Source: Actinopolymorpha sp. NPDC004070 (GTDB lineage: Bacteria; Actinomycetota; Actinomycetes; Propionibacteriales; Actinopolymorphaceae). From it: a stretch of DNA of 64,000 nt. Below the pieces are notes generated by a model. It saw only the letters and a list, made by a program, of their open reading frames with translations, was not told where the DNA came from and made no database searches. The position numbers and the translations under genes are program-made. Location of the stretch: positions 271,176-335,175 of the forward strand of contig NZ_JBEXMJ010000008.1 of assembly GCF_040610475.1 (NCBI RefSeq), read 5' to 3'. Positions 19,838-30,900 of this stretch are shown one piece after another. Positions within the stretch are counted from its first letter, which is position 1; every line of letters starts with the position of its first letter.

Positions 19838-20075
19838 GTGGGGGCAGCCCGCTCGTTCGGTGACCTGGTCGTCCGTCTGCGCATCGCCCGCGTCCCGTCC
19901 GGGTTTCCGTCCGGGTTCGCGAGACGCGCCGATGCTACTCAGCGCGGGGGGCTTGTGCGCCGGGCGGGCCGGGTGAAAGGTGGAAAACCACATGTCAGGG
20001 CGCCGTCACGGACGGCAGCCGTCCGGGCGCGTCCGGCTGTGTCCACGCACACAGCGCGCGCAAGGAGGCGTCGCC

Positions 20076-22241
20076 ATGGCGGACAAACAGAGCAACCCCG
20101 GTGGAGCCGCCGGTCAGGCACCGACGGCCGACCGGCCCGATGCGATCCGCAACATCGTGCTGGTCGGCCCGTCCGGCTCCGGCAAGACGACCCTGGTCGA
20201 GGCTCTGCTGGCGGCGACGGGTGCCATCCCCCGCCCCGGCCGGGTGGAGGACGGCGCGACCGTCAGCGACTTCGACGAGGTGGAGCACCGCCAGCAGCGG
20301 TCGGTCGGCCTGTCCCTGGCACCGGTCGTCCACGACGGCATCAAGATCAACCTGCTGGACACCCCCGGCTACGCCGACTTCGTCGGTGAGCTGCGGGCCG
20401 GACTGCGCGCCGCCGACTGCGCGTTGTTCGTGATCGCGGCGAGTGAGGGTGTGGACGGCCCGACCCAGGCGCTGTGGCAGGAGTGCGCCTCGGTACGCAT
20501 GCCGCGAGCGGTGGTGATCACCAAGCTCGACCACCACCGGGCCGACTATGCGGGCGTGCTGGCGCAGGCGCAGGCGGCGTTCGGGGAGAAGGTGCTGCCG
20601 CTGTACCTCCCGGTCGACGGTCAGGGTGCGGTGACCGGCCTGGTCGGGTTGTTGTCGGAGAAGCTGTTCGACTACTCCTCGGGCAAACGCGCCGAGGGCA
20701 CCCCGCCGCAGGAGTACGCCGACGCCACCGCGGAAGCACGGGGCACCCTGATCGAGGGCGTCATCGAGGAGTCCGAGGACGAGTCGTTGATGGACCGCTA
20801 CCTCGGCGGTGAGCAGATCGACGCGAAGGTCCTGGTGGACGACCTGGAGAAGGCGGTCGCGCAGGCGTCGTTCTTCCCGGCGCTGCCGGCGTGCTCGACG
20901 ACCGGCGTGGGCATGGCCGAACTCCTGGAGGTGATGACCAGCGCGTTCCCCTCCCCGCTCGAACACCCCCAGCCCGAGGTCTACACCCCGGTGGGCAAGT
21001 CGGAGGGCCGGCTGCCCTGCGACCCCGACGGTCCCCTGCTCGCCGAGGTGGTGAAGACCTCCTCCGACCCCTACGTCGGCCGGATCAGCCTGGTGCGGGT
21101 CTTCTCCGGCACCGTCCGGCCGGACACCGTGCTGCACGTGTCGGGGCACTCCTCGGCGTTCTTCGGCGAGGAACGCGGCCACGAGGACCACGACGAGGAC
21201 GAACGCGTCGGTTCGCTGTCGTCGCCGCTGGGCAAGCTGCAACGCCCGCTGAACCACTGCGTGGCCGGCGACATCTGCGCCATCGGCAAGCTGTCCCGCG
21301 CGGAGACCGGCGACACCCTCTCGGCCAGGGAACGCCCGCTGCTGATGCGCCCCTGGTCGATGCCCGAGCCGCTACTCCCGATCGCGGTCACCGCACACGC
21401 CAAGGCCGACGAGGACAAGTTGTCGCTCGGGCTGGCCCGGCTTGGTGCGGAGGACCCGACGCTCCGGATCGAGCACAACGCCGAGACGCACCAGCTGGTG
21501 CTGTGGTGCATGGGCGAAGCACACGCCGACGTCGTACTCGACCGGCTCGCCAACCGGTACGGCGTGTCGGTGGACCAGGTTCCCCTGCGGGTGCCACTGC
21601 GGGAGACGTTCGGCCGCAAGGCGGCCGGGCGGGGGCGGCACGTCAAGCAGAGCGGCGGTCACGGCCAGTACGCCGTCTGCGAGATCCAGGTCGAGCCGCT
21701 CCCCCAGGGCTCGGGCCTTGAGTTCGTGGACAAGGTGGTCGGCGGCGCGGTGCCCCGGCAGTTCATCCCGAGCGTGGAGAAGGGCGTACGCACCCAGATG
21801 GAACGCGGGATCACCGCCGGCTACCCCGTCGTCGACATCCGCGTGACGCTGGTGGACGGGAAGGCGCACAGCGTCGACTCCTCCGACATGGCCTTCCAGA
21901 CCGCGGGGGCGCTCGCCCTGCGCGAGGCCGCCCCGGACGGCCGGGTCTGCCTCCTCGAACCCGTCGACCTGGTGTCGGTGCTGGTCGACGACGACTTCGT
22001 GGGCACGGTGATGGGCGACCTGTCCGGACGGCGCGGCCGGGTCCTCGGCACCGAACCCGTCGGGCAGGGCCGGACGCTGGTGAAGGCGGAGGTGCCGCAG
22101 ATCGAGATCACGAGGTACGCCGTGGACCTGCGGTCGATGGCGCACGGCAACGGCACCTTCACCCGGGAGTTCGTCCGGTACGAGCCGATGCCGGCCCAGC
22201 TGGCGAGCAAGCTGGCGCAGGAGCAGGCCGCCGACGGCTGA
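20076..22241 (+). CDS. Elongation factor G-like protein EF-G2
   Basis: A 721-residue translational GTPase paralogous to EF-G. The P-loop [12 protein letters not shown] differs from the canonical AHIDAGKTT, switch II is [11 protein letters not shown], and the guanine motif is [12 protein letters not shown] domains II-V follow ([66 protein letters not shown]). An acidic His/Asp/Glu insert sits in domain II ([12 protein letters not shown]). ATG 20076 has AAGGAGG seven bases upstream. Such second EF-Gs are widespread in actinobacteria and their exact role is unsettled. It is transcribed divergently from pgsA. Confidence 0.92.
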   Translation: MADKQSNPGGAAGQAPTADRPDAIRNIVLVGPSGSGKTTLVEALLAATGAIPRPGRVEDGATVSDFDEVEHRQQRSVGLSLAPVVHDGIKINLLDTPGYADFVGELRAGLRAADCALFVIAASEGVDGPTQALWQECASVRMPRAVVITKLDHHRADYAGVLAQAQAAFGEKVLPLYLPVDGQGAVTGLVGLLSEKLFDYSSGKRAEGTPPQEYADATAEARGTLIEGVIEESEDESLMDRYLGGEQIDAKVLVDDLEKAVAQASFFPALPACSTTGVGMAELLEVMTSAFPSPLEHPQPEVYTPVGKSEGRLPCDPDGPLLAEVVKTSSDPYVGRISLVRVFSGTVRPDTVLHVSGHSSAFFGEERGHEDHDEDERVGSLSSPLGKLQRPLNHCVAGDICAIGKLSRAETGDTLSARERPLLMRPWSMPEPLLPIAVTAHAKADEDKLSLGLARLGAEDPTLRIEHNAETHQLVLWCMGEAHADVVLDRLANRYGVSVDQVPLRVPLRETFGRKAAGRGRHVKQSGGHGQYAVCEIQVEPLPQGSGLEFVDKVVGGAVPRQFIPSVEKGVRTQMERGITAGYPVVDIRVTLVDGKAHSVDSSDMAFQTAGALALREAAPDGRVCLLEPVDLVSVLVDDDFVGTVMGDLSGRRGRVLGTEPVGQGRTLVKAEVPQIEITRYAVDLRSMAHGNGTFTREFVRYEPMPAQLASKLAQEQAADG

Positions 22242-22440
22242 CCGCGAAGCCGAAGCCGGCGGAGTGAGCCGGAGAGCTGAAGCAGGGACGGTCCCCTGTG
22301 GTCCACCGGTGCGCGGGCGGGTGAGCCTCGCACCGGCGGACCGCCGGTGGCCAGTGCAGGAAGGTGTGCCCCGGGGTGGGCCGGTGCGTCACTACGCTCG
22401 GAGATCAGCCCAGCTCCACCTGCCTGAGGAAGGACCGTCC

Positions 22441-23415
22441 ATGCCCCTGACGTTCGACATGCCGAGGGAACAGCTCGCGACGTACACCGGGACCAACCCC
22501 CGGCCCGCCGACTTCGACGAGTACTGGGACGCCGCGCTGGCCGAGCTGGACGCCCTCGACCCGAAGGTCGAGCTGGAGCCGGCCGACTTCCAGACGGCGT
22601 TCGCGGAGTGTTTCCACCTGTGGTTCCAGGGCACCGGCGGCGCCCGGGTGCACGCCAAGCTGCTCCGCCCCCGCAACGCCTCCGGGCAGCACCCCGGCGT
22701 GGTCCACTTCCACGGCTACTCCGGCAGCTCGGCCGACTGGTCGGACCTGCTCGGCCACGTCGCGCTCGGCTTCACCGTGGCCGCGCTGGACTGCCGCGGT
22801 CAGGGTGGGCTGTCGGAGGATGTCGGTGGGGTGACCGGCTGGACCCTGCGCGGTCACATCGTCCGCGGACTCGACGACGGGCTGGCGCAGGCCCCCGAGA
22901 AGCTCTACTACCGCCACGTCTACCTCGACACCGCCCTGCTGGCCCGGATCGTGATGGGCATGGATGACGTGGACGAGAACCGCGTGGGCGCCACCGGCGG
23001 CAGCCAGGGCGGTGGGCTGACCCTCGCCTGCGCCGCGCTGGAGCCGAGGATCAAGCGGGCCGCACCGACGTTCCCGTTCCTGACCGACTACCGGCGGGTG
23101 TGGGACCTCGACCTGGCCAAGAACGCCTACGCCGAACTGCAGGAGTGGTTCCGCCGCTTCGACCCGCTGCACGAACGCGAGGACGAGGTCTTCACCACCC
23201 TCGGCTACATCGACGTCCAGCACCTCGCCCCGAGGATCCGGGCGGAGATCCTGATGGGCGTGGGGCTCGGTGACCAGGTCTGCCCGCCGTCCACGCAGTT
23301 CGCGGCGTACAACAAGATCACCGGCGCGAAGTCGCTGCGGATCTACCCCGACTACGGGCACGAGGGCCTGCCCGGCAACGGCGACGCGATCTACACGTTC
23401 CTGGCCCAGCTTTAG
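22441..23415 (+). CDS. CE7-family acetylxylan esterase / cephalosporin-C deacetylase
   Basis: Alpha/beta hydrolase removing acetyl groups from xylo-oligosaccharides or related small esters. It has 324 residues, standard for CE7, and no signal peptide, so it is intracellular. The catalytic triad reads Ser188 in [10 protein letters not shown], Asp278 in GLGDQVCPP and His307 in YGHEG. The family RGQGG motif appears as [17 protein letters not shown] 22441 has a purine-rich GAGGAAGGA site upstream. It interrupts the otherwise conserved pgsA-thrS neighbourhood and probably belongs to accessory carbohydrate metabolism. Confidence 0.93.
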   Translation: MPLTFDMPREQLATYTGTNPRPADFDEYWDAALAELDALDPKVELEPADFQTAFAECFHLWFQGTGGARVHAKLLRPRNASGQHPGVVHFHGYSGSSADWSDLLGHVALGFTVAALDCRGQGGLSEDVGGVTGWTLRGHIVRGLDDGLAQAPEKLYYRHVYLDTALLARIVMGMDDVDENRVGATGGSQGGGLTLACAALEPRIKRAAPTFPFLTDYRRVWDLDLAKNAYAELQEWFRRFDPLHEREDEVFTTLGYIDVQHLAPRIRAEILMGVGLGDQVCPPSTQFAAYNKITGAKSLRIYPDYGHEGLPGNGDAIYTFLAQL

Positions 23416-23560
23416 GACCTGGCTGGACAGCTCCACCGACTCGTCACGTCACCGGCTGGGGCCGGGGCACGACTGCGAGGCGCCCGCCGCGCTCACTCTC
23501 GTGTCCCGGCCCGACTTTGTGCGCCCGCGTTCTCGTCGCGCGCGCAGGCACAGTAGGAGC

Positions 23561-23956
23561 ATGACCAACGAACCGATCGCGCTGAACGCAGCGCTGGCAT
23601 CCTTCGACGCGCGGTGGAGCCCGCGCATCGTCACCCGGGTCAACGACTACGACGTCCGGATCGCCAAGGCGCAGGGCGACCACGTCTGGCACGTGCACGA
23701 CGACACCGACGAGTTCTTCCTGGTCCTGGACGGGGAGTTCCACATCGCACTTCGCGAACCCTCCGGCGAGCGGACCGTGGTCCTGCAGGCGGGCTCGGTC
23801 TTCACCGTTCCGCGCGGCACCGAGCACAAGCCGTCCGCGCCGTCGGGCGCGTCGGTCCTGCTCCTCGAGCCCACCGGCACCTCGACCGTCGGCGACCGGC
23901 ACGACGAGGTGCCCGACCACGTGGACGCCACCACCGGGCACGAGCTGGGTTCCTGA
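23561..23956 (+). CDS. Small cupin-domain protein
   Basis: A 131-residue single-cupin protein. Motif 1 is HVWHVHDDTDEFFLVLDGE, with the two His and one Glu that usually bind a metal. Motif 2 is AGSVFTVPRGTEHKPSA with the third His. AGGAG lies directly before the ATG. Many such cupins have unknown substrates, and no enzyme can be named. It follows the esterase gene by 145 bases and may be independently expressed. Confidence 0.88.
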   Translation: MTNEPIALNAALASFDARWSPRIVTRVNDYDVRIAKAQGDHVWHVHDDTDEFFLVLDGEFHIALREPSGERTVVLQAGSVFTVPRGTEHKPSAPSGASVLLLEPTGTSTVGDRHDEVPDHVDATTGHELGS

Positions 23957-24014
23957 AGCGCGACCTGTCGTTCGGCTGAGCCGTACGGTCGGTCGTGGTG
24001 GTGAGCCGTACGGC

Positions 24015-24605
24015 TCAGTCGGTCGGCCAGGACCGCGCCAGCAGCGCACGGGTCTCGCGCAGCAACACCGGCAGCACCTTGGTCCCGGCGACGACCGGCA
24101 TGAAGTTGGTGTCGCCCGCCCACCTCGGCACGATGTGCTGGTGCAGGTGGGCGGCGATGCCGGCGCCGGCGACCGGGCCCTGGTTCAGCCCGATGTTGAA
24201 CCCCTGCGCTCCCGACACGTCCCGCACCGCACGCATGGCCTGCTTGGTGAGCCGAGCCACCTCGTCGGTCTCCTCGTCGGTGAGCTCGGTGTAGTCGGCC
24301 ACGTGGCGGTACGGGCAGACCATCAGGTGGCCGGGGTTGTAGGGGTAGAGGTTGAGCACGGCGAACGCCGCCTTGCCGCGGGTCACCACCAGACCCTCCT
24401 CGTCGGAGCGGTCCGGTATGTCGCAGAACGGACATCCGTCGCGGGGGCCGTCGCCGCGCGGCTTGTTCTCGCCGAGGATGTAGGCCATCCGATGCGGGGT
24501 CCACAGGCGCTCGAACGCGTCGGGGGTGCCGACGCCCTCCTGCCGCTCGGGCTGGCCCGGACGTTCGGGCTGATCCGGCTGGTGCTGGTGCTCCGGCTCG
24601 TCCAC
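24015..24605 (-). CDS. HIT domain protein (AP4A phosphorylase-like)
   Basis: Histidine-triad nucleotide hydrolase or phosphorylase of the type found next to pgsA in Mycobacterium and Streptomyces. It has 196 residues. The N-terminus TPDAFERLWTPHRMAYI is family-specific, the CPFC pair (DGCPFCDIP) is typical of zinc-binding members, and the triad is HLHQHIVPRW. The start was taken as GTG 24605 (MDEPEHQ...), since upstream in-frame sequence shows no similarity. The first ~20 residues are His/Gln/Pro-rich. Confidence 0.93.
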   Translation of the reverse strand: MDEPEHQHQPDQPERPGQPERQEGVGTPDAFERLWTPHRMAYILGENKPRGDGPRDGCPFCDIPDRSDEEGLVVTRGKAAFAVLNLYPYNPGHLMVCPYRHVADYTELTDEETDEVARLTKQAMRAVRDVSGAQGFNIGLNQGPVAGAGIAAHLHQHIVPRWAGDTNFMPVVAGTKVLPVLLRETRALLARSWPTD

Positions 24606-24723
24606 GCACCCGATCTTACGGACGGCGCACGGACGTCGCGCGCCTCGGCCGTCCTGATCCCGGCTCGCCCCCGGCCGGCCTGCAGCCCGCGCCCGGCCTG
24701 CCCTGGCGTACCCCATGCGTCCC

Positions 24724-26130
24724 TCAGGTGAGGAACCGCTGCACCGCCCGCATCTTGTTCATCGCGTCCAGTGCGGCGACCTTGTAGGACTCCGCCAGCG
24801 TGGGGTAGTTGAACACCGCGTCCACGAGGTAGTCGACGGTGGCGCCGCAGCCCATCACGGTCTGCCCGATGTGCACCAGCTCGGTGGCGCCGGTGCCGAA
24901 CACGTGCACGCCGAGCAGCGTCCGCTCCTCCGCGTGCACGAGCAGCTTGAGCATGCCGTAGCTGTCGCCCAGGATGGCGCCGCGGGCCAGCTCGCGGTAG
25001 CGGGAGATGCCCACCTCGAACGGCACGTTCGCCTCGGTCAGCTCGTCCTCGGTGCGGCCGACGTAGCTGATCTCGGGGATCGTGTAGATGCCGATCGGCT
25101 GGAGTTCGCCCATCTCGGTCCCGACGGGTTCCTCCAGCGCGTGGTAGGCGGCTCGCCTGCCCTGCTCCATCGAGGTGGCCGCCAGCGCGGGGAAGCCGAT
25201 CACGTCGCCCACGGCGTAGATGTGGGGTACGGCGGTGCGGTAGTGCTCGTCGACCTTGATCCGGCCGCGGGCGTCGGCCTCCAGCCCGGCGTTGCCGACC
25301 TCGAGGCCCTCGGTGACCCCCTGTCGCCCGGCGGAGTACATCACCGTGTCGGCCGGGATGCGCTTGCCGCTTTCCAGCACGGTCAGCGTCGCGCCGTCGT
25401 GGTGGTCGACCCGGGCCACCGTCTCGTTGAAGCGGAACGTCACCGCGAGGTCGCGCAGCTGGTACTTCAGCGCCTCGACGATCTCCAGGTCGCAGAAGTC
25501 CAGCATCCGGTCCCGGCGTTCGACCACGGTGACCTTGGTGCCGAGCGCGGCGAACATCGAGGCGTACTCGATGCCGATCACCCCGGCGCCGACGACCACC
25601 ATCGACGACGGGATCTGGTCCATCTCCAGCAGCTGGTCGGAGTCGACGATGCTGCGGCCGTCGAAGGCCACCGAGGACGGCCGGGCCGGGCGGGTGCCGA
25701 CCGCGATCACGATCCGGTCGGAGGTGACGGTGCGGACGCCGCCGTCGGGCCCGGTGACCGCGACGGTGTGGTCGTCGACGAACCTGCCCACGCCGAACAG
25801 CATCTGCACGCGGTTGCGGGCGAGCTGGCTGCGGATCACGTCGATCTCACGGCCGATGACGTGCTGGGTGCGGGCGGACAGGTCGGCGACGGTGATGTCG
25901 TCCTTCAGGCGGTACGCCGAGCCGTACAGCTCCCGCTGGTTGAGTCCGGTGAGGTAGAGGATCGCCTCGCGCAACGTCTTGGACGGGATGGTCCCGGTGT
26001 TGATGCAGACCCCGCCGATCATGTGCCGCTTCTCCACCACGGCCGTGCGGCGGCCGAGTTTGGCACCGGCGATCGCGGCCTTCTGGCCGCCGGGTCCGGA
26101 TCCGATGACGAGCAGGTCGTAGTCGTACAT
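24724..26130 (-). CDS. sthA: Soluble (Si-specific) NAD(P)+ transhydrogenase
   Basis: FAD flavoprotein exchanging hydride between NADPH and NAD+ in the cytosol. It has 468 residues. FAD-binding [10 protein letters not shown], the NAD(P) fold [20 protein letters not shown] and the FAD closing motif [11 protein letters not shown] are visible. In place of the redox disulfide of dihydrolipoamide dehydrogenases it has [13 protein letters not shown], with Thr at the second Cys position, which is the transhydrogenase signature. ATG 26130 has CAGGAG eight bases upstream; a short upstream extension was rejected. Confidence 0.93.
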   Translation of the reverse strand: MYDYDLLVIGSGPGGQKAAIAGAKLGRRTAVVEKRHMIGGVCINTGTIPSKTLREAILYLTGLNQRELYGSAYRLKDDITVADLSARTQHVIGREIDVIRSQLARNRVQMLFGVGRFVDDHTVAVTGPDGGVRTVTSDRIVIAVGTRPARPSSVAFDGRSIVDSDQLLEMDQIPSSMVVVGAGVIGIEYASMFAALGTKVTVVERRDRMLDFCDLEIVEALKYQLRDLAVTFRFNETVARVDHHDGATLTVLESGKRIPADTVMYSAGRQGVTEGLEVGNAGLEADARGRIKVDEHYRTAVPHIYAVGDVIGFPALAATSMEQGRRAAYHALEEPVGTEMGELQPIGIYTIPEISYVGRTEDELTEANVPFEVGISRYRELARGAILGDSYGMLKLLVHAEERTLLGVHVFGTGATELVHIGQTVMGCGATVDYLVDAVFNYPTLAESYKVAALDAMNKMRAVQRFLT

Positions 26131-26210
26131 CAGCACACTCCTGACACGGTCTCCGGACACCAGCGAGGTCCCGACTCGACCATCCTGCCGGGCCGCCGCA
26201 CTTGTGTCGA

Positions 26211-27119
26211 TCAGTGCTGCTCAGGGCCGCTCAGGACCCCCGGCGCGACCAGCGCGTCCAGCCCGGGCCGGTCCAGGTAGCCCGCCGCTCCCCCGGCCGC
26301 GCCGACCTTCCAGGAGGCGAAGTACGTCGCCCGCCGAAGCGCCGCTCGCGGATCCAGTCCGCGGGACCAGCCGTCCACGAACGCGGCGAACAACGCGTCA
26401 CCGGCCCCGACCGTGCTCACCACGTCACGTGTGCGGACGGCAGGCACGTGCAGGAGCGGTCCGCCGCGGACGCCGAGCAGCGCTCCGTCGCCGCCCAGTC
26501 CGACCACGACGACGGCGGTGGCGTACCGGCGGTGCAGCGCCTCCACGAAGTCCCGCGGTGTGCGGTCGAGGCGTTCGTGGGAGGCGAACAGCAGGTCGGC
26601 ACCGGCCAGCCAGTCGCTGTTGTAGGCGTCGTCCGGCCCGGACACCGCCTGGACGTCGGCTGCCACCGGCACCCCGCGCTCGCGGGCCTCGGCGAGCAGC
26701 GGGCGCGCGTAGCCGATGGTGCCGAGCACCGCCAGGCTCACGTCCGCGAGCAGGCCGGGCACCAGTTCGGGTGGGTACGCCGCGCGCTGGACGTCCTTGA
26801 GGTCCACGAGGTTGACCCGCCGGCCGTCCGGCTCGTGGCGTACGAGGGACTGGGCCGTGGCGGGGGTGGCCCGGACGACGTAGCCGGGATCCAGGCCGCG
26901 GGCGGCGAGCGTCCGCACGCACACCGAGCCGAGCAGGTCGTCGCCGACCACCGACGCGAGACGGACGTCCTGACCGAGGGTGTGCAGCGCCAGCGCGACG
27001 TTGACGCCCACCCCGGACACCGAGGTGGACAGCGCGTGCTCACCGAACGCGTCGGTGTCGCCCAGCAGGCCGGCGGGCACCGTCGTCTCGACGCTGGTGT
27101 GCCCGACGACCGCGATCAC
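26211..27119 (-). CDS. PfkB-family carbohydrate/nucleoside kinase
   Basis: Ribokinase-like sugar kinase of 302 residues. The N-terminal glycine pair in [12 protein letters not shown] and the C-terminal signature [20 protein letters not shown], with the catalytic Asp in GAGD, are present. Substrate is not readable. GTG start at 27119, 25 bases downstream of the thrS stop on the same strand, so co-transcription with thrS is possible. Confidence 0.88.
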   Translation of the reverse strand: MIAVVGHTSVETTVPAGLLGDTDAFGEHALSTSVSGVGVNVALALHTLGQDVRLASVVGDDLLGSVCVRTLAARGLDPGYVVRATPATAQSLVRHEPDGRRVNLVDLKDVQRAAYPPELVPGLLADVSLAVLGTIGYARPLLAEARERGVPVAADVQAVSGPDDAYNSDWLAGADLLFASHERLDRTPRDFVEALHRRYATAVVVVGLGGDGALLGVRGGPLLHVPAVRTRDVVSTVGAGDALFAAFVDGWSRGLDPRAALRRATYFASWKVGAAGGAAGYLDRPGLDALVAPGVLSGPEQH

Positions 27120-27143
27120 GCGCGCTGCCGCCGTTGGCCGGGG

Positions 27144-29129
27144 CTAGACCTGGGCGCGGTTGCGTACGGCGGCCAAGATTTCCTCGACCGCCTGGTCGAC
27201 CGGCACGCCGTTGTTCTGCTCACCGGAGCGGTAGCGGAACGACACCGCTCCCTTGGCGACGTCGTCGTCGCCGGCCAGCAGCATGTACGGCACCTTCTGC
27301 TTCTGCGCGTTGCGGATCTTCTTCTGCATCCGGTCGTCGGAGGTGTCGATCTCCACCCGGATGCCGTGCTCGGTGAGCTTCGCGGCGACGTCGCGGAGGT
27401 AGGGCACGTGCTCGTCGGTGATCGGGATCCCGACCACCTGCACCGGCGCCAGCCAGGGAGGGAACGCACCGGCGTAGTGCTCGACCAGGACACCGAGGAA
27501 CCGTTCGATCGAGCCGAACTTCGCCGAGTGGATCATCACCGGCTGCTGCCGGGAGCCGTCTGCCGCCTGGTACTCCAGCCCGAACCCGGCCGGCTGGTTG
27601 AAGTCGTACTGGATGGTCGACATCTGCCAGGTGCGCCCGATCGCGTCCCGGGTCTGCACCGAGATCTTCGGGCCGTAGAACGCCGCGCCGCCCGGGTCGG
27701 GCACCAGCTCCAGGCCTGTCTCCTTGGCGGTCTCCTCCAGGATCCTGGTGGCCTCGGTCCACTGCTCCTCGGTGCCGATGAACTTGTCGGAGTCGTCGCG
27801 GGTGGACAGCTCGAGGTAGAAGTCGTCCAGGCCGAAGTCCTTGAGCAGCCCGAGCACGAAACCGAGCAGGTGCTTGATCTCGTCGGCGGCCTGCTCGGGG
27901 GCGACGTAGGAGTGCGAGTCGTCCTGGGTCATGCCGCGCACCCGGGTCAGCCCGTGCACGACGCCGGACTTCTCGAACCGGTAGACCGCGCCGAACTCGA
28001 AGAACCGCAGCGGCAGCTCGCGGTAGGAGCGGCCCCGCGAGCGGTAGATCAGGTTGTGCATCGGGCAGTTCATCGCCTTGACGTAGTAGTTCGCGCCCTC
28101 GACCTCCATGGGCGGGAACATCGTGTCGGCGTAGTACGGCAGGTGCCCGGACGTCTCGAACAGTCCGCCCTTGGTGATGTGCGGCGTCCCGACGTACTGG
28201 AAGCCCTCCTCCAGGTGGCGCCGGCGGACGTAGTCCTCCATCTCGCGCTTGACGACGCCGCCCTTGGGGTGGAACACCGCGAGGCCCGAGCCCAGCTCGT
28301 CGGGGAAGGAGAACAGGTCCAGCTCGCGCCCGAGCTTGCGGTGGTCGCGCCGCTCGGCCTCCTCCAGCCGCTGGAGGTAGGCCTTGAGGGCGTCGCGCGA
28401 CTCCCAGGCGGTGCCGTAGATGCGCTGCAGCTGGGGGTTCTTCTCACTGCCCCGCCAGTACGCCGCCGCGACCCGCATCAGCTTGAACGCCGGGATGTTG
28501 CGGGTGGTGGGCAGGTGCGGCCCGCGGCACAGGTCCTTCCAGGCCAGCCCGCCGTCGCGGCGCAGGTTGTCGTAGATGGTCAGCTCGCCGCCGCCCACCT
28601 CGACGCCGGCACCTTCCGCCGCCGCACCGGCACCGCCCTTGAGGCCGATCAGCTCCAGCTTGTACGGCTCGTCGGCCAGCTCGGTGCGGGCGTCGTCGTC
28701 GCCGACCACACGGCGGGAGAACGACTGCCCCTCCTTGACGATCTCCTGCATGCGCTTCTCGAGGCGCTTGAAGTCGTCGGGGTGGAACGGCTCGGCGACG
28801 TCGAAGTCGTAGTAGAAGCCGTTCTCGACCGGCGGGCCGATGCCGAGCTTCGCCTCGGGGTAGAGCTCCTGCACCGCCTGGGCCAGCACGTGCGCGGTGG
28901 AGTGCCGCAGGATCGCCCGGCCGTCGGCGCTGTCGATCGCCACCGGCTCCACCTCGTCACCGGCCGACAGCGGCCAGGCGAGGTCGCGCAGCTCGCCGCC
29001 GACCCGGGCGGCCACGACGGTGCGGTCACCGGGTTCGACGCCGAGCGCCTCACCGGCAGTCGTGCCCGTCGTCACCTCGGCCTCGGCGCGCTCGCCGGAA
29101 CGGACGACGGTGACGGTGATCTCGGACAC
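27144..29129 (-). CDS. thrS: Threonyl-tRNA synthetase
   Basis: Class II synthetase, 661 residues, with an N-terminal TGS domain (to ~60), an editing domain with [11 protein letters not shown], and the catalytic core. The zinc ligands are in MNCPMHN and THE-like DDSHSYV regions. Motif 2 is [18 protein letters not shown] and motif 3 is IGSIER-like [25 protein letters not shown]. The anticodon-binding domain closes the protein ([21 protein letters not shown]). I searched the 101-base upstream gap for a T-box and saw none. Confidence 0.98.
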   Translation of the reverse strand: MSEITVTVVRSGERAEAEVTTGTTAGEALGVEPGDRTVVAARVGGELRDLAWPLSAGDEVEPVAIDSADGRAILRHSTAHVLAQAVQELYPEAKLGIGPPVENGFYYDFDVAEPFHPDDFKRLEKRMQEIVKEGQSFSRRVVGDDDARTELADEPYKLELIGLKGGAGAAAEGAGVEVGGGELTIYDNLRRDGGLAWKDLCRGPHLPTTRNIPAFKLMRVAAAYWRGSEKNPQLQRIYGTAWESRDALKAYLQRLEEAERRDHRKLGRELDLFSFPDELGSGLAVFHPKGGVVKREMEDYVRRRHLEEGFQYVGTPHITKGGLFETSGHLPYYADTMFPPMEVEGANYYVKAMNCPMHNLIYRSRGRSYRELPLRFFEFGAVYRFEKSGVVHGLTRVRGMTQDDSHSYVAPEQAADEIKHLLGFVLGLLKDFGLDDFYLELSTRDDSDKFIGTEEQWTEATRILEETAKETGLELVPDPGGAAFYGPKISVQTRDAIGRTWQMSTIQYDFNQPAGFGLEYQAADGSRQQPVMIHSAKFGSIERFLGVLVEHYAGAFPPWLAPVQVVGIPITDEHVPYLRDVAAKLTEHGIRVEIDTSDDRMQKKIRNAQKQKVPYMLLAGDDDVAKGAVSFRYRSGEQNNGVPVDQAVEEILAAVRNRAQV

Positions 29130-29230
29130 TTCGGGCTCCTCCGGGGTACGGGGACGACGAGTGGGCTGAGCGGACTATCCGCCGATCCTATGCGGTGACC
29201 CCCGCCGCTCCGGAGCCGCCGCACGCGCCG

Positions 29231-29779
29231 TCAGGACCGGCGTTCTCCGGGCAGGTAGCCGACCCCGACCTGGGCGGGACGCAGCAGCCGGTCCGAGAGC
29301 GCGTAGCCGGGCCGGCGTACCTCCACCACCCGGCCCACCCGGTCACCGGGCTCGACCGGCACCCGGGCCACCGCCTCGTGCACCCGCGGGTCGAACTCCT
29401 GACCGCGCGCGTCGACCTCGCGCAGCCCGCGCCGGTGGAGGATCTCCAGCAGCTCCGCCCGCACCGAGTCCAGGTTGGCGGCGTGGTCGGCGTCTCCGTC
29501 CCCCGCGGCGCCCTGGCCGGCGAGCACGTCGATCCGGTCCACCACGAGCAGGATCTCCCGGGCCAGCGGTGCCACGAACTCCTCGACGAGGCCCTGCCGG
29601 GCGAACTCCAGCTGGCGGTACAACTCGTCGTACATGCGCTGCCGGGCCTGGTCCTCCAGCAGGCGGCGCTGGAACAGGTCGCGCAGCGCGGCCACCTCCT
29701 GTGCCAGCTCGGCCACCTCCGGGAGAGCGACCGGTCGTTCCACCAGCTGCTCGCCAGGCTGTGAGGTGCGTTCCGACAT
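29231..29779 (-). CDS. GrpE-type nucleotide exchange factor of the non-canonical Hsp70 module
   Basis: A 182-residue GrpE homologue. A helical N-terminal stretch (LPEVAELAQEVAALRDLFQRRLLEDQARQRMYDELYR) precedes the beta-wing region with the hallmark FDPRVHEAVARVPV and the closing VVEVRRPGYALSDRLLRPAQVGVG. It is predicted to release ADP from the Hsp70 encoded two genes upstream. ATG 29779 lies two bases after the J-like gene stop; the longer upstream frame is antisense-like. It is the last gene of the Hsp70/J-like/GrpE unit. Confidence 0.88.
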   Translation of the reverse strand: MSERTSQPGEQLVERPVALPEVAELAQEVAALRDLFQRRLLEDQARQRMYDELYRQLEFARQGLVEEFVAPLAREILLVVDRIDVLAGQGAAGDGDADHAANLDSVRAELLEILHRRGLREVDARGQEFDPRVHEAVARVPVEPGDRVGRVVEVRRPGYALSDRLLRPAQVGVGYLPGERRS

Positions 29780-29781
29780 GC

Positions 29782-30888
29782 CTAGATTCCCTTCCGGAAG
29801 GTCCCGCCGTAGGTGGGCCCGCGTCCGCCGCCGCGGCCGCGGCCGTATCCGCGCCGGTGCTGTTTCCAGGCCGGCTGCCGATGACGGAGGACGTACAAGG
29901 CGACGATCGCCACGATCCAGCACGCGCCCACCACGCGCAGGCTCTCCACGTGGGCCAGGGCGACGAACAGGCCCGCGCCGACGAGCAGGACGAGATACAG
30001 CCGCAGCGAGCGGCTGCGCACCCACACCGGGGAACGCGCCTCGGCCAGCAGGTCCTTCAGCTCCTCGGCATACATGGTGACGTTCCAGTCGGTCAGCTCG
30101 AGCTTGCGAATCCGGCGCAGGTGCCGGCGGACCAGGGTGTACTGCCGCCGGGAGGTGATGACCGGCCGGTCGGTTCCCCGGCCGTCGCCCCAGTGGTCGA
30201 CGCTGGTGACCGCGACCTCGTACAGCGCCGTCGCCAGCGCGACCTTGACGTCCTCCGCCTCGGGGTTGGCCTCGATCGCGCGCTGCAGGACGGCCAGGCC
30301 CTCCTTCACCCGGCCGGCACCGACCTGGGCGGCACCGAGGCCGGTGAGCGCGCGGAGGTTACCGGGCTCACGTTCGCGGACGTAGTCGTACTCGGCCAGG
30401 GCCAGGCGCCAGCGCCCCTGCTCGAGGTAGCGGTCGCCCCTGCGCAGGTGGTCGTGCAGGTCGGGGTCGCGGCGGTGGCCGGACGAGCCCGGCCCGCTGG
30501 AGCCTGTCCCCCCAGAACCAGTGCCACCGGAACCAGTGCCACCGGAGCCGCTCGGCCCCGTCGGACCGCCTGGTGCGGGTGCCGGCACCCGGTCACGGAC
30601 GCCGCCACCCGGCCCGCTCCCCTGCCCGCCGGAGCCCGAGCCGGAGGTCGCCGCCTGCCGGGCACGGGCGAGTTTCTCGTCGTACGCCGAACGCGCCGCG
30701 GGATTCAGGAGCGCCTTCTCCGCCGCGTCGACGTCACGCACGCGCTGCTCGGCGTACGCCCGGCGCTCGGGGTCGGGGCTGGACTGGCGGCGCACCCAGA
30801 CCCGGCGCTGCGCGGTGATCGCCGCCCGGATCTGCTCGGTGCTGGCGCCGGGCGCGACCTCGAGGATGTCGTAGTAGTCGACGGGCAT
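29782..30888 (-). CDS. Membrane-anchored J-like/TPR protein lacking the HPD motif
   Basis: A 368-residue protein. Residues 1-75 align with a J domain (DYYDILEVAPGASTEQIRAAI, and AEKALLNPAARSAYDEKLA at the end), but the HPD tripeptide that stimulates Hsp70 ATPase is replaced (VWVRRQSSPD). A Gly/Ser/Thr-rich linker with GTGSGG repeats spans ~80-150. TPR-like helices follow (RRGDRYLEQGRWRLALAEYDYV, ALTGLGAAQVGAGRVKEGLAVLQRAIEANP). Two adjacent TM segments (LRLYLVLLVGAGLFVALA, VVGACWIVAIVALYVL) and a Gly/Arg-rich tail close the protein. It lies 12 bases downstream of the Hsp70 gene. The J-like identity is from fold pattern; activity is doubtful without HPD. Confidence 0.85.
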   Translation of the reverse strand: MPVDYYDILEVAPGASTEQIRAAITAQRRVWVRRQSSPDPERRAYAEQRVRDVDAAEKALLNPAARSAYDEKLARARQAATSGSGSGGQGSGPGGGVRDRVPAPAPGGPTGPSGSGGTGSGGTGSGGTGSSGPGSSGHRRDPDLHDHLRRGDRYLEQGRWRLALAEYDYVREREPGNLRALTGLGAAQVGAGRVKEGLAVLQRAIEANPEAEDVKVALATALYEVAVTSVDHWGDGRGTDRPVITSRRQYTLVRRHLRRIRKLELTDWNVTMYAEELKDLLAEARSPVWVRSRSLRLYLVLLVGAGLFVALAHVESLRVVGACWIVAIVALYVLRHRQPAWKQHRRGYGRGRGGGRGPTYGGTFRKGI

Positions 30889-30900
30889 GGCTTCAGCCGC

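Noticed and set aside
26202..29198. A 998-codon plus-strand frame opposite pfkB and thrS
   Set aside because: Antisense shadow of thrS and the PfkB gene, with no domain similarity.
29130..29230. T-box leader in front of thrS
   Set aside because: No T-box sequence or long leader fits in the 101-base gap.
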